Shown here: positions 26,884-35,564 of the stretch, one piece after another
How positions within the stretch are numbered: position 1 is the first letter of the stretch
How the letters are laid out: every line of letters begins with the position of its first letter
NCBI GenBank assembly: GCA_900548215.1
Contig: URJI01000001.1
Coordinates: 31,269 to 95,268, forward strand
Length of the DNA stretch: 64,000 nt
Reading direction: 5' to 3'
Origin: an uncultured Coprococcus sp.
GTDB lineage: Bacteria; Bacillota; Clostridia; Lachnospirales; Lachnospiraceae
Notes under the pieces: model-generated
The model's input: only the letters and a program-made list of their open reading frames with translations
Database searches by the model: none
Told to the model about the DNA's origin: nothing
Position numbers and translations under genes: made by a program

Positions 26884-27814
26884 GTCCACCTCCGAATATT
26901 CTGGCAACAAGGGATCCCTCTTCTATAACCGGATATTCCCTTAGCGAGAAAACTATACCATTTCTTGGGGATCTTATCGTTTCCTCAACGGAACCGGTGA
27001 GAACACTCACGATCATTCCTATGATCTCACCTTGCCGTATATACTCTGAATGCTTTGCAACCGGGATAAATATACCACTGCTCTCAGCGTTGACAAATAC
27101 AACATCTTTATCCTTTGCAAACTTAGGTTTATGTGTCGTGCTGACATCCCCCTGCCAAATCCCCATCTTTTTCATCAGCGAAAAAAGTCCGTCCACTATC
27201 TGGTTTGAGTAGTCATAGTCAATCTTCAAAGCCACTCCGGACTCGACGACCATACTCTTAACTCCAAGCTCATTCATAGCATAGGCCAGACTTCCCGCCA
27301 TAACTGTTGAAGAAGGATGCACCCAGACAACATCCACATTCATACAAGCGACATAAGGTGCTATCTCCCCGGCAACGTCAGCATTTACCCTGACCTGTGG
27401 TATCTCCTTGATGTAGACACTGCTTGAATGTATGTCCACACATATGTCTGCCCCCTCTATATCCTTTGTGACCTTTGCAGCAGTATACTCACCTACAGTT
27501 CCATCCTTGGATCCCGGAAACAGAGTGTTCATATCTATATCAAACACCGGCACATCTCTGTACTGTGCCTCAAGTCCCATCGGATTAATGAATGGATACA
27601 CATCAACTATACCCGTAAGTTTGTCAAAATCTTTCTTTACCCTTCTTATAAGTTCATAACAAATATACTGTCCGGCAACCTCATCCCCATGGATTCCTGA
27701 GACTATACACAGTCTCTTTTCATTTCCCGTGGGAAAATCCGGGGCCAGATGATTTTTCTTCACCTTCATCGCCTCACCGATCAGCATATTTGCTGAAACC
27801 ACTGTCTCTATCAT
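26876..27814 (-). CDS. Succinylglutamate desuccinylase/aspartoacylase-family metallohydrolase
   Basis: A 312-residue M14-type amidohydrolase. Zinc ligands His42 and Glu45 lie in SGIHGDE and His129 in VDIHSSS; DMNTLFPGSKDG is the substrate-binding motif and VVESGVAL the probable catalytic-glutamate segment. The C-terminal domain (RQGEIIGMIVSVLTGSVEETIRSPRNGIVFSLREYPVI) is shared with the downstream paralog. Family members cleave N-acyl groups from amino acids or related amides; the substrate here is unknown. GGTGG lies six bases before the ATG. It is the first gene of a two-gene operon with the inactive-looking paralog. Confidence 0.88.
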   Translation of the reverse strand: MIETVVSANMLIGEAMKVKKNHLAPDFPTGNEKRLCIVSGIHGDEVAGQYICYELIRRVKKDFDKLTGIVDVYPFINPMGLEAQYRDVPVFDIDMNTLFPGSKDGTVGEYTAAKVTKDIEGADICVDIHSSSVYIKEIPQVRVNADVAGEIAPYVACMNVDVVWVHPSSTVMAGSLAYAMNELGVKSMVVESGVALKIDYDYSNQIVDGLFSLMKKMGIWQGDVSTTHKPKFAKDKDVVFVNAESSGIFIPVAKHSEYIRQGEIIGMIVSVLTGSVEETIRSPRNGIVFSLREYPVIEEGSLVARIFGGGHE

Positions 27815-27901
27815 ATCATTCCACCTTATCTGTTATAGGTATATAAAATAGTTTTTTCTCTTGTAAGTGCGAATACCTTCATGCATCATACGATGACCTA
27901 A

Positions 27902-27935
27902 GAAAAGCAGGGTACCTGCGTATCCTGCTTTTTTT
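27902..27935 (-). terminator. Terminator after spo0A
   Basis: AGCAGG at 27906-27911 pairs with CCTGCT at 27924-27929; the flanks are TTTTC on the minus strand and TTTTTTT on the plus strand. It lies about 60 bases after the spo0A stop and would end that transcript before the M14 operon promoter region. Confidence 0.7.
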
Positions 27936-27989
27936 GCACCTATATTATTATACATGATATTCAGCGGTTCTTCAAGCTGAGGTATATCA

Positions 27990-28802
27990 TCAGGCTCTCT
28001 TCTTGTACTCAATTCTGAGTTTGTCCGCTATCAGAGCTATAAATTCTGAATTTGTCGGTTTTCCTTTTCCCGCATTCACGGTATATCCAAACAGATCATT
28101 TATCGTGTCTATCTGTCCTCTGCTCCACGCCACCTCTATAGCATGTCTTATGGCTCTCTCCACACTTGATGAAGTCGTCTTGTACTTCTTTGCTATGGTT
28201 GGATAGAGCAGCTTTGTTATATAGTTGAGCATATTCACATCATGAACAGCCATTATTATGCCCTCTCTTATATACTGATATCCTTTGATGTTTGCCGGAA
28301 TTCCTATATCCCTGATGATGTCTGTGACATCACTCTCAATAGTATTGTCCATGTTCCTGGTCATACTCTTTTCGGTGAGACAGGTAAGTGTGTCTGATAC
28401 ATCACTCTCATTCTCCTGTTTCTTCGCATATATCTGTCGCAGCCTCGTTACAAGCTGGACCGGATTGTATGGTTTTAAAATATAATAAGTTGCTCCCATC
28501 TCAAATGCACATCTTATCAGCCTCTGTGATGAAACTGATGTAAGCACCACAAATGTTGTATTTTCATATCCTGGAAGTTCACTTATATGTTCCATCACGC
28601 CCAGCCCATCCATGCCTGACAGACATATATCTATTAACACTATATCCGGTCTGTGAAGCTTTATTGACTCCACTGCCTCATCACCCGTACTGACCATATC
28701 CACTATCCTCATCTCACCCTTTGATGAGTAGGCTGCTATCTGTTTTGCTATCTGCATGCTGTCTCCATCAGCAATTAAAATGTCAAACCCTTTGTTCACC
28801 AT
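27990..28802 (-). CDS. spo0A: Sporulation master regulator Spo0A
   Basis: An intact Spo0A of 270 residues. The receiver has acidic residues Asp12 and Asp14, phospho-acceptor Asp58 ([14 protein letters not shown]), Thr88 and Lys110 (YYILKPYNP). The C-terminal DNA-binding domain carries the near-invariant [16 protein letters not shown] recognition region and [26 protein letters not shown]. Phosphorylated Spo0A switches cells to sporulation. GGGAG lies six bases before the ATG at 28802; longer starts would bury that site. It has its own strong sigma-A promoter and lies directly after a second, diverged Spo0A gene. Confidence 0.94.
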   Translation of the reverse strand: MVNKGFDILIADGDSMQIAKQIAAYSSKGEMRIVDMVSTGDEAVESIKLHRPDIVLIDICLSGMDGLGVMEHISELPGYENTTFVVLTSVSSQRLIRCAFEMGATYYILKPYNPVQLVTRLRQIYAKKQENESDVSDTLTCLTEKSMTRNMDNTIESDVTDIIRDIGIPANIKGYQYIREGIIMAVHDVNMLNYITKLLYPTIAKKYKTTSSSVERAIRHAIEVAWSRGQIDTINDLFGYTVNAGKGKPTNSEFIALIADKLRIEYKKRA

Positions 28803-28873
28803 ATCCATCTCCCTTGTTATGTATAAAGTTAATAAATTACTCAGGACCACGCGTTTTCCCTTAATTCATTTAG

Positions 28874-28902
28874 ATAATATTAAATGTGATCTTTGATGTC
28901 AA
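28874..28902 (-). promoter_or_regulatory. Sigma-A promoter of spo0A with upstream repeated motif
   Basis: On the minus strand a perfect TTGACA (28902-28897) and TATTAT (28879-28874) are spaced 17 bases apart, about 70 bases before the start. Just upstream, 28911-28930 contains ATGATAT twice, a possible operator. No clear TGTCGAA Spo0A box was found here. Confidence 0.75.
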
Positions 28903-28956
28903 GTTATTTTGATATCATTTTCAATATCATACCATTCGCCGGCGATTTTCGACCGT

Positions 28957-29754
28957 TCACCCCGCATTTTTCATTTTTGCGTCCAATCTTATCTTGTCCG
29001 CAATGAGGGCGACAAACTCCGAATTTGTCGGTTTGCCCTTTCCGGCACTGACTGTATAACCAAACAGATCATTTATTGTCTCTATACGCCCACGACTCCA
29101 CGCAACCTCTATGGCATGTCTTATCGCTCTCTCAACTCTTGATGCAGTTGTGCCATACTCCTGCGCTATGGTCGGATAAAGCTGCTTTGTGATGGAATTA
29201 AGTATATCCATATCCATGACTGCCGTCATTATTGCACTCCTTAAGTACTGATAACCCTTTATATGAGCCGGAACTCCTATCTCGTGTATTATATTTGTCA
29301 CAACAGCCTCCAGCTCGTCCGACCGGCTGTCATCATCTTCAAGCAGAACCTGTGTATTATTCTCCCGGCCTTTGCACGCATCATCCATTACATCCCTGAC
29401 CTTTTTCTCATCATACGGCGGTTCCAGTACACGAACCACAGCCTTGTTGCCGATCATTGAATACACAAACGACAGATAATTTCTGTGCCGTTTTGACGAA
29501 CACAGTACAAATCTGACATTTTTCAGATTTCTGTTTTTTGACGTCGACTCGACAATATCCATGATGTCTGTTCCTGCAACCACCTCATCAACCACAACTA
29601 TATCAGGCTTTTCATCCGCTATTTTCTGTACTGCATGTTCACCCTTTTCAAGGCAGCCTGCGTATTCATAATATGTATCACTCTCAAATATACCTCTTAG
29701 CTGCTCGATTTCTCTTTTGTCATGTTTCACCATCATAACTTTAACATGACCCAT
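28957..29754 (-). CDS. Spo0A paralog with degenerate receiver domain
   Basis: The C-terminal ~120 residues are almost identical in pattern to Spo0A ([49 protein letters not shown]). The 265-residue protein therefore almost certainly binds Spo0A-type sites. The receiver is eroded: the acidic pocket reads KHD (His11, Asp12), Asp56 is present but in the atypical [11 protein letters not shown], and the conserved lysine is replaced by Glu111 (VLEPPYD). Phosphorylation switching is probably lost or altered, so it may act constitutively, dimerise with Spo0A, or compete for sites. GGAGGAAGGAG precedes the ATG. It lies upstream of true spo0A, which has a separate promoter. Confidence 0.9.
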   Translation of the reverse strand: MGHVKVMMVKHDKREIEQLRGIFESDTYYEYAGCLEKGEHAVQKIADEKPDIVVVDEVVAGTDIMDIVESTSKNRNLKNVRFVLCSSKRHRNYLSFVYSMIGNKAVVRVLEPPYDEKKVRDVMDDACKGRENNTQVLLEDDDSRSDELEAVVTNIIHEIGVPAHIKGYQYLRSAIMTAVMDMDILNSITKQLYPTIAQEYGTTASRVERAIRHAIEVAWSRGRIETINDLFGYTVSAGKGKPTNSEFVALIADKIRLDAKMKNAG

Positions 29755-29787
29755 GTTTTACTCCTTCCTCCGGCGATATTATTATGT

Positions 29788-29837
29788 AACAGCATTCGCC
29801 TGGTATCATACTGAATGGTAAAATGGCGGATGCTGTT
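29788..29837 (-). promoter_or_regulatory. Stable hairpin in the 5' UTR of the Spo0A paralog
   Basis: AACAGCATCCGCC (29837-29825 on the transcribed strand) pairs with GGCGAATGCTGTT (29800-29788), 13 pairs with one wobble, around a 24-base loop. It begins about 12 bases after the predicted -10 box and ends about 33 bases before the ATG. No U-tract follows. It could protect the 5' end or control translation. Confidence 0.6.
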
Positions 29838-29848
29838 TCCTGAGGATT

Positions 29849-29877
29849 ATTATATAGGGATGGCTGACGGATTGGAA
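29849..29877 (-). promoter_or_regulatory. Putative promoter of the Spo0A paralog
   Basis: TATAAT (29854-29849) with TTCCAA (29877-29872) at 17-base spacing on the minus strand. The -35 is weak. The remainder of the gap, 29878-30044, shows no gene; it ends in a T-rich stretch of short imperfect repeats adjoining the SulP stop codon. Confidence 0.45.
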
Positions 29878-30044
29878 TATATAGAACTTCGCAAGTTACG
29901 ACAGCATAAGCAGCAAGGAGAGGCTGATTCTACATCCACAGACAAATATCCCCCTGCATTGCCCTTTTATGTGCGTGTCTGCTTCGCATGATGTCTTTTA
30001 TTGATGTTTTATCTTTATTTTGTCTTTGACATTGTTTTTGTGTT

Positions 30045-32201
30045 TCATTTATTTTTTCTTTTTTCTATGTTTTTGGCTATATTATGTTCTTTCTCACGGA
30101 GTCTTATGATCTTTTCGTAGACTTCCGGGTTGTGCTCCCTTAAATGTTCATCAATCCGTACACGTCTCGCCTTATAGCGTTCTACAAATTCAGGATGTTC
30201 CTTCTCAAGTTTTGCAAGCAGATCTCTTCGTCTGTGCTCGATCCTCTCAGCTATGCTGTCCTCATCCTCGCCTGTTGCTCTCACTATCTCCTCGATGTGG
30301 GCCTCCATATGCTCAAGCCACTCATCCTCATCCTGAATATCCATATCCTTCCAGAATCCTTCCATAACTTTATCCATATCTTTGCCGTTCTTCATGTTCT
30401 CTATGGATTCCCGGATATGTTTTTCTATGACATTCTCAGCATCGTCGCCAAATGCCCACACAAGCTCCTGAGCCATATTCTCAGCTCTCTTACGCCTGAT
30501 ATCATGATAGCTGTTGTGAACGCCCACCAGAGGATACGGGCTCTCAAGCCCGCAGTCAGACAGTGCTCTCTCTATAGACTGACGAACACAGCCTGACTCT
30601 ATCATATCACCAAGTCCCAGCTTCCTGAGCTGGACGTTGAGCTGACCTATATGCTCTGTTATGTACAGTTTCACACCCATATCTCTCAATGTGTCATACA
30701 TTATCCTCAGCGTTTTTGCCGCGGTCACGTCGACGCTTCCGACAGCGGAGGCATCCACTATCACGGCCTTTGTATCATCCAATACAGAATCCATGATATC
30801 CTTCTGGAATATTGCAACATTTGCAAAAAACAGATTGCTGCTGAACCTGTATATAACAATATTCTGGATAGGATATGCATGCTTGAACCTGTCGAGTGCA
30901 AGGAATTCACTATGTCCCGGGACAAGTCCAAGAAAGTTTCTCGGAGGATCTGCTGCCTTTCTTATCACCGCCACAAATGAGAGAATGATACCTATAAGAA
31001 CTCCATTTATAGTTCCAAGTACAAGCACTCCAAGGAACGCTCCACAGAATATATAAAATTCGACTTTGCTGACCTTCCACAGTTTTGCTGCCAGATCAAA
31101 TTCTAAAGCACTGTAAAGTGCAGATATAACTATGGCCGTGAGAACCGGGACCGGAAGGTATCCTATAAATCCTGTGCCAAACACAAGGATTATCAGCATG
31201 ACCAATCCTGCAAAAATACCTGTGAACTGTGTTCTTCCACCGTACTGATCATTCATTGTAGTTCTGGATACAGATCCATTTATAGGACAGCATCCGATAA
31301 ATGCCGCAGCCAGATTGCCAAATCCAAACGCAAGCAGTTCCTGGTTGTCATCTATCTTATATCTGTTCTTCTGTGCGAAATTATTCTCGGCCAGGAGTGT
31401 CTCAGCCATTATTACAACGGCGATGGACAGACTTGCTGTCACAATATCAGGCATGAGATGAAAATCTATCTTTGGCACAATGAACTTCGGGAGTCCGGGT
31501 GATACCTTTGAAAGACATACTATGCCATATTTGCTCACATCCACAAAATACGACACTCCGGCTCCAATTGCCATGACACATATGGCCATAGGAAATTTGG
31601 GAATGAGCCGCCTCGACACAAGGAGTACCACAAGTGCTGAGACTCCCACAACAAGACTTGTCACATTCATATCACACGCCGTCTCAGCAATATGCTTCAC
31701 CAGTTCCAGGAGTTCCCCTGTACCTGCTCCTGCTCCATACAGCTTTGGAATCTGCATAAGTATGATTGTAGTGCATATACCCGATATAAAACCTCCCATG
31801 ACAGGGGTCGATATGTAATTAACCAGCTTTCCTGCTTTGAACAGGAAAAAAACCAGCAGCCACAATGATGTCATAAACGTGATCACTGGTACAACATGCA
31901 TCGCCGCATCAGTCCCCGGCGTTATTCCCAGTGCCACAAGCTCTGCGCCTACCAGCGCCGCCGGCGCTGCATCCACGCCAAATATAAACTGCTTTGATGT
32001 GGATAGAAGTCCGAATACTATGATTGGAAGCACTGAACCGTAAAGTCCATACACAGCTGGAAGCCCGGCAATCTGCGCATATCCCATGGATATGGGTATG
32101 GACACCGCCGCAATAATGATTCCCGCCAGCATATCTGGTATGAAATTCTTCTTATTGTAATTCTTTAATGTATGACATAATGAAATTCTTGAAACCTTGA
32201 T
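30045..32201 (-). CDS. SulP-family anion transporter with STAS domain and charged tail (non-canonical start)
   Basis: A membrane transporter of the SulP/SLC26 type, taking up sulfate or another anion. The transmembrane core begins MLAGIIIAAVSIPISMGYAQIAGLPAVYGLYGS; a STAS domain (KAVIVDASAVGSVDVTAAKTLRIMYDTL) follows, then about 150 very charged, helical residues not usual for the family. The first ATG (32132) would remove the conserved cytosolic LKNYNKKNFIPD segment. The frame is open upstream to a TAA at about 32232 but has no ATG, GTG or TTG. A perfect AAGGAGG at 32216-32210 lies eight bases before an in-frame ATC at 32201, which I take as the probable start. No partner genes nearby. Confidence 0.8.
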   Translation of the reverse strand: MKVSRISLCHTLKNYNKKNFIPDMLAGIIIAAVSIPISMGYAQIAGLPAVYGLYGSVLPIIVFGLLSTSKQFIFGVDAAPAALVGAELVALGITPGTDAAMHVVPVITFMTSLWLLVFFLFKAGKLVNYISTPVMGGFISGICTTIILMQIPKLYGAGAGTGELLELVKHIAETACDMNVTSLVVGVSALVVLLVSRRLIPKFPMAICVMAIGAGVSYFVDVSKYGIVCLSKVSPGLPKFIVPKIDFHLMPDIVTASLSIAVVIMAETLLAENNFAQKNRYKIDDNQELLAFGFGNLAAAFIGCCPINGSVSRTTMNDQYGGRTQFTGIFAGLVMLIILVFGTGFIGYLPVPVLTAIVISALYSALEFDLAAKLWKVSKVEFYIFCGAFLGVLVLGTINGVLIGIILSFVAVIRKAADPPRNFLGLVPGHSEFLALDRFKHAYPIQNIVIYRFSSNLFFANVAIFQKDIMDSVLDDTKAVIVDASAVGSVDVTAAKTLRIMYDTLRDMGVKLYITEHIGQLNVQLRKLGLGDMIESGCVRQSIERALSDCGLESPYPLVGVHNSYHDIRRKRAENMAQELVWAFGDDAENVIEKHIRESIENMKNGKDMDKVMEGFWKDMDIQDEDEWLEHMEAHIEEIVRATGEDEDSIAERIEHRRRDLLAKLEKEHPEFVERYKARRVRIDEHLREHNPEVYEKIIRLREKEHNIAKNIEKRKNK

Positions 32202-32929
32202 AAGCTCGTCCTCCTTGAGTGTTGACAGTTAAGTGATGATACTGGGGTGCTTGGGACTCGAATGCTTCCTTCTCGGGCTTGGTTGTCTCCTTACCGCGCT
32301 GGCACACAACTTCCAGTATTCATAACTAACTGTTTTTATACTTTTTCAAATAAAATAATCATGTGCATACAATTTTATCACTTATCTAACTTAATTACGA
32401 TAAAAGATAAAATTTTTGAATTTATTTTATCTTTTTTTCGTTTTTCCATCGTAAACAGATAATTTCACACACTTTCTATTACATCCCCTATTCACTTTTA
32501 CGCAGTATGGGCTTTCTGCCGCACCTCCCGTACTCACTTGATTGATTTCATGCGTACTTAACCATACTGCCCTTTGACGCTATATGTAGATTCCTTCTTT
32601 CTTGTTTAAATTCATTCCGGCTTAACCCACTATTTATTTCTTTGACTCTGTAAGCTGATCCTTTACTTGCATGCTTAATTTCACGCCTTCCCACATTCTT
32701 TATATCTCAATTCCTTGTTTATTACTTCCTTTATGCCTTGCTTTCGTCTGACCTATTTTTTGCATTGCCTTTCTTCAGCCTAACTTATTGTTTCTACATT
32801 GCTTAACTTATTATCTCTGCATCGCCTGACTTCAACCTGACTTATACTTCTTACATTACTTGCCTCCTGCCTGGTCTGTTTTTTTCGCATTGCTTGTTAT
32901 CTGCAGCCTTGATTTATTTAGTTCCAAGT
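32202..32929. other. Long gene-free spacer with degenerate tandem repeats
   Basis: About 730 bases without a believable gene. From about 32755 to 32905 the minus strand is purine-rich with five loose copies of a roughly 25-38-base unit (GCAATG-GAAA-AATAAGTTAGG), ending just after the stop codon of the PD-(D/E)XK-like gene. The part near 32221-32320 is less AT-rich and contains the AAGGAGG and upstream DNA of the SulP gene. The rest looks like non-coding, possibly decayed sequence. Confidence 0.5.
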
Positions 32930-33697
32930 CTATTCCATCAGGAAATATTCCTTCACAACATTTGCTATCTTGAGCTGGGTAATTGGATGATTTGATGTCT
33001 CGTATGTTGTTATCAGATTGACAGAAGGAATTATTCCATGAGCAACATAGGACTTAAGTTTATCAATTGTGTTATCCGCATAATCAGAATTGTCCATCAT
33101 TCCAAAATGCTCCCAATAAAAGAATTGCCCAGTTATAGGATGCCTGATCGTAAAGTCTGGGAATACTATCTTGTCACCCAGGTTCAGTATACACTCATAA
33201 CGAAATGGAATATTATTTAGAAATAGCTCTGATGCAATTATGCTCTCAGATTTCGATCTCACCAATTGCCCTGACAAAGTCTGATGCACAAGATTCTCGG
33301 TCTTGTACCGATTATACTCAAATGGCGAATTGCTCCATTCAGCCAATTCAACACTTAAAGTCTCATTTGTGTTTCCCAATAATTCTATAAAATTATGTTC
33401 ATTCAATAATTTTGGAATTCTTTTAGAATATGTCTCTGATTTAGTCAGATATGAATCTATACACTTCTTTTCAAATTGTATGTCTCGTCTTAGATATTCA
33501 AGGTATTTTTTCTGCGCCATCATCTGCGCAAACGACCGGTTTTCCCTTGGTATGTACGTCCTTTCCCCATCTTTCAGCAGATACCACCTGACATATCTGC
33601 CACTATGTCCCACCTGTATGCTGCCTTGCGGAAGCTTACTTATCTTTGCATCCAGCTCCATTAGTTTGTCTGCCAACTGCCGGCTTCTCTGTCTCAT
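32930..33697 (-). CDS. Orphan PD-(D/E)XK nuclease-like protein
   Basis: I do not recognise a named family. From the ATG at 33697 the product is about 255 residues. The N-terminal third is a charged helical region (RQLADKLMELDAKISKLP) followed by a short beta segment (GSIQVGHSGRYVRWYLLKDGERTYIP). The C-terminal half has a nuclease-like pattern: KSESIIASELFLNNIPFRYE, then VFPDFTIRHPITGQFFYWEHFGM, giving Glu, PD and WEH in the order of PD-(D/E)XK cores, with the lysine position unclear. No methylase, toxin or defence partner is adjacent. The start is uncertain: the frame is open to 33802, and GAAGGGG lies before an upstream ATT. Confidence 0.6.
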   Translation of the reverse strand: MRQRSRQLADKLMELDAKISKLPQGSIQVGHSGRYVRWYLLKDGERTYIPRENRSFAQMMAQKKYLEYLRRDIQFEKKCIDSYLTKSETYSKRIPKLLNEHNFIELLGNTNETLSVELAEWSNSPFEYNRYKTENLVHQTLSGQLVRSKSESIIASELFLNNIPFRYECILNLGDKIVFPDFTIRHPITGQFFYWEHFGMMDNSDYADNTIDKLKSYVAHGIIPSVNLITTYETSNHPITQLKIANVVKEYFLME

Positions 33698-33842
33698 AGC
33701 TTCTTCTATAATACACCACCCCTTCTGTTTTTTATGTGAGTATATCATCACCAGCATTTTTTTCAAGCAAATCGCTATATATTTCACAAAATTTTGACAC
33801 AATTATACATTTTGTATATACATTAAAGACATATCAATCAAG

Positions 33843-34060
33843 CACTTTAATTAACAAGTCTGTTATCCAACTTCTTTTACACCAGCATATGACGAATCAT
33901 CAAGCCAGGCAAACACTTTAATTAACATATCTGTTGTCCAGCTTCTTTTACACCAGCATTTGACGAATCATCAAGCCACTAAAGCACTTTGAATAACAAG
34001 TCTATTACCTCTTTAAATAACAAGTCTATTGTCCCTTTAAATAATGAGTCGGTTTTCTCT
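33843..34060. repeat. Nested tandem repeats: 71-bp x2 and 24-bp x3
   Basis: A 71-bp unit starting CACTTTAATTAACA occurs at 33843 and again at 33914 with few differences; its first 24 bases recur at 33985. From 33987 a 24-bp sub-unit (CTTTAAATAACAAGTCTATT) repeats at 34011 and 34035. The array lies in the 614-bp gap between spoIVB and the PD-(D/E)XK-like gene. The remaining sequence to 34311 is A+T-rich and shows no gene. Confidence 0.85.
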
Positions 34061-34311
34061 TTTAACAGTATAAAATTTGTTCTGCATATAAAATTCTCAC
34101 TTTTCTCCAAATTACATCCTCAAAGATAAAATTTCTCATTTAATTTTATCTTTTTACATGTTTTTAACAGAAAAGCAAAAATTTTGTACTCTTATCAATC
34201 AAAGCCTTAGCCGCCATAAATCATCCCATACCCAAATGACATCACAGCAATCTCATGTTCTACATTACACGTCCATTATACCCTCATAACAACACAAACC
34301 TATCCTCTCCC

Positions 34312-35463
34312 CTACCTCAACATATTCTCAATAAAAATTCCATACCCATGTGTTGGATCATCGACAAATACGTGGGTGACCGCCCCTACAATCTTCCCGT
34401 CCTGAACGATTGGGGATCCGGACTGTCCCTGGACTATTCCGCCGGTCAGATCAAGAAGTTCCTGGCTTGTAACCCGAAATTCCATATTCTTATCCGGGGC
34501 GTCTTTTGCTACCTGCTCTATCTCTATCTCGTATTTTCTAAGCTCACCTGACATTCTTGAGTATATATATGCAGTTCCCTCATGCACGCTGTCCCTCTTT
34601 GCTATATACATTTTTTCTGCATTGACATATCTCTGTGTACAGTACACGCTGCTCATATGTCCATATATACCGCTGCTGCTGTTGCCATCAATTATTCCGA
34701 TCAGATCCTTCTTGTAAGCAATGCTTCCCTGCAGTTTGCCAGGCTCAGCAACTTTGGATCTGCTGATATTCGTGATATTTGTGGTGTACACTCCCCCTGT
34801 ACTGCATTTCATCATAAGACCTGTGTCCATATCTGATACACTATGTCCAAGCGCCATGAAGTTGTTTCCGTCGACAAATGTCACGGTTCCTATACCAGAC
34901 ACATCATCCTTTACCCATGCGCCGAGAAGATAATTGCCATTTTCATTCCGCTCAGGGGATACTGTCTTATGCTCAGTCACTCCATCTCTTACAAATGTTA
35001 TATCTAATGATTCCCCATTGCACTCTGACACTATATTTAAAAGCTCCGCTCTCTTTGATATCGCTTTGCCATCGGCATTTGTGATGTAATCCCCCGTCTG
35101 AAGAATGCCATCTGAGGGACAGCAGGATACTCCATTCTCATTTCGAAAATAACATATATCGACAACCATGACGCCATCTGTCTTCATATAAATTCCAACC
35201 GGCTCTCCGGATGGCACGACAGCCCTATCATATATACCGTCGTCAAAGATACTTTCCTTTGAAACAGATGCCAGTGCTCCTCTCTCCATTGTGAGGCTCG
35301 TGTCAAGACATATGTCACTCATATAATCAGCCCCGGTCTTATTGGCATCTGAGCTTTGATTTTCTCCATTTCCATCAGCCAGGACACATAAAACAAATAC
35401 GCCCAGCAGCAGTAAGAGATCAACCACAATTACAAAAGACAATAACTTTTTATATCTGAACAT
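34312..35463 (-). CDS. spoIVB: SpoIVB serine peptidase
   Basis: SpoIVB is the S55 peptidase secreted from the forespore into the intermembrane space; it cleaves SpoIVFA to trigger sigma-K processing. The 383-residue protein has an N-terminal membrane anchor (residues 6-28), a PDZ-like region (PSDGILQTGDYITNADGKAISKRAELLNIV), the catalytic histidine in FMALGHSVSD and the nucleophile serine in GGIVQGQSGSPIVQDGKIVGAVTHVF. AGGAGGG lies before the ATG at 35463; the longer frame starts without a site. It follows recN after a terminator, as in other Clostridia, but spo0A does not follow directly here. Confidence 0.95.
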   Translation of the reverse strand: MFRYKKLLSFVIVVDLLLLLGVFVLCVLADGNGENQSSDANKTGADYMSDICLDTSLTMERGALASVSKESIFDDGIYDRAVVPSGEPVGIYMKTDGVMVVDICYFRNENGVSCCPSDGILQTGDYITNADGKAISKRAELLNIVSECNGESLDITFVRDGVTEHKTVSPERNENGNYLLGAWVKDDVSGIGTVTFVDGNNFMALGHSVSDMDTGLMMKCSTGGVYTTNITNISRSKVAEPGKLQGSIAYKKDLIGIIDGNSSSGIYGHMSSVYCTQRYVNAEKMYIAKRDSVHEGTAYIYSRMSGELRKYEIEIEQVAKDAPDKNMEFRVTSQELLDLTGGIVQGQSGSPIVQDGKIVGAVTHVFVDDPTHGYGIFIENMLR

Positions 35464-35509
35464 AAGCAATCCCTCCTGAAAACATTTTTTCAGCTTGTAC
35501 AACAAAAAT

Positions 35510-35537
35510 AAGAGTAACAGCTCCCGCCATTACTCTT
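35510..35537 (-). terminator. Terminator between recN and spoIVB
   Basis: AAGAGTAA (35537-35530) pairs with TTACTCTT (35517-35510) on the minus strand and is followed by ATTTTTG. It lies about 28 bases after the recN stop, so spoIVB, only 47 bases further, probably depends on read-through or on its own promoter overlapping this region. Confidence 0.75.
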
Positions 35538-35564
35538 AGTATGTTTTATTTGGTCTTGTTTATA

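Noticed and set aside
34312..35463. SpoIVB as an inactive peptidase
   Set aside because: The catalytic His (GHSVSD) and Ser (GQSGSPI) motifs are intact and the length is normal.
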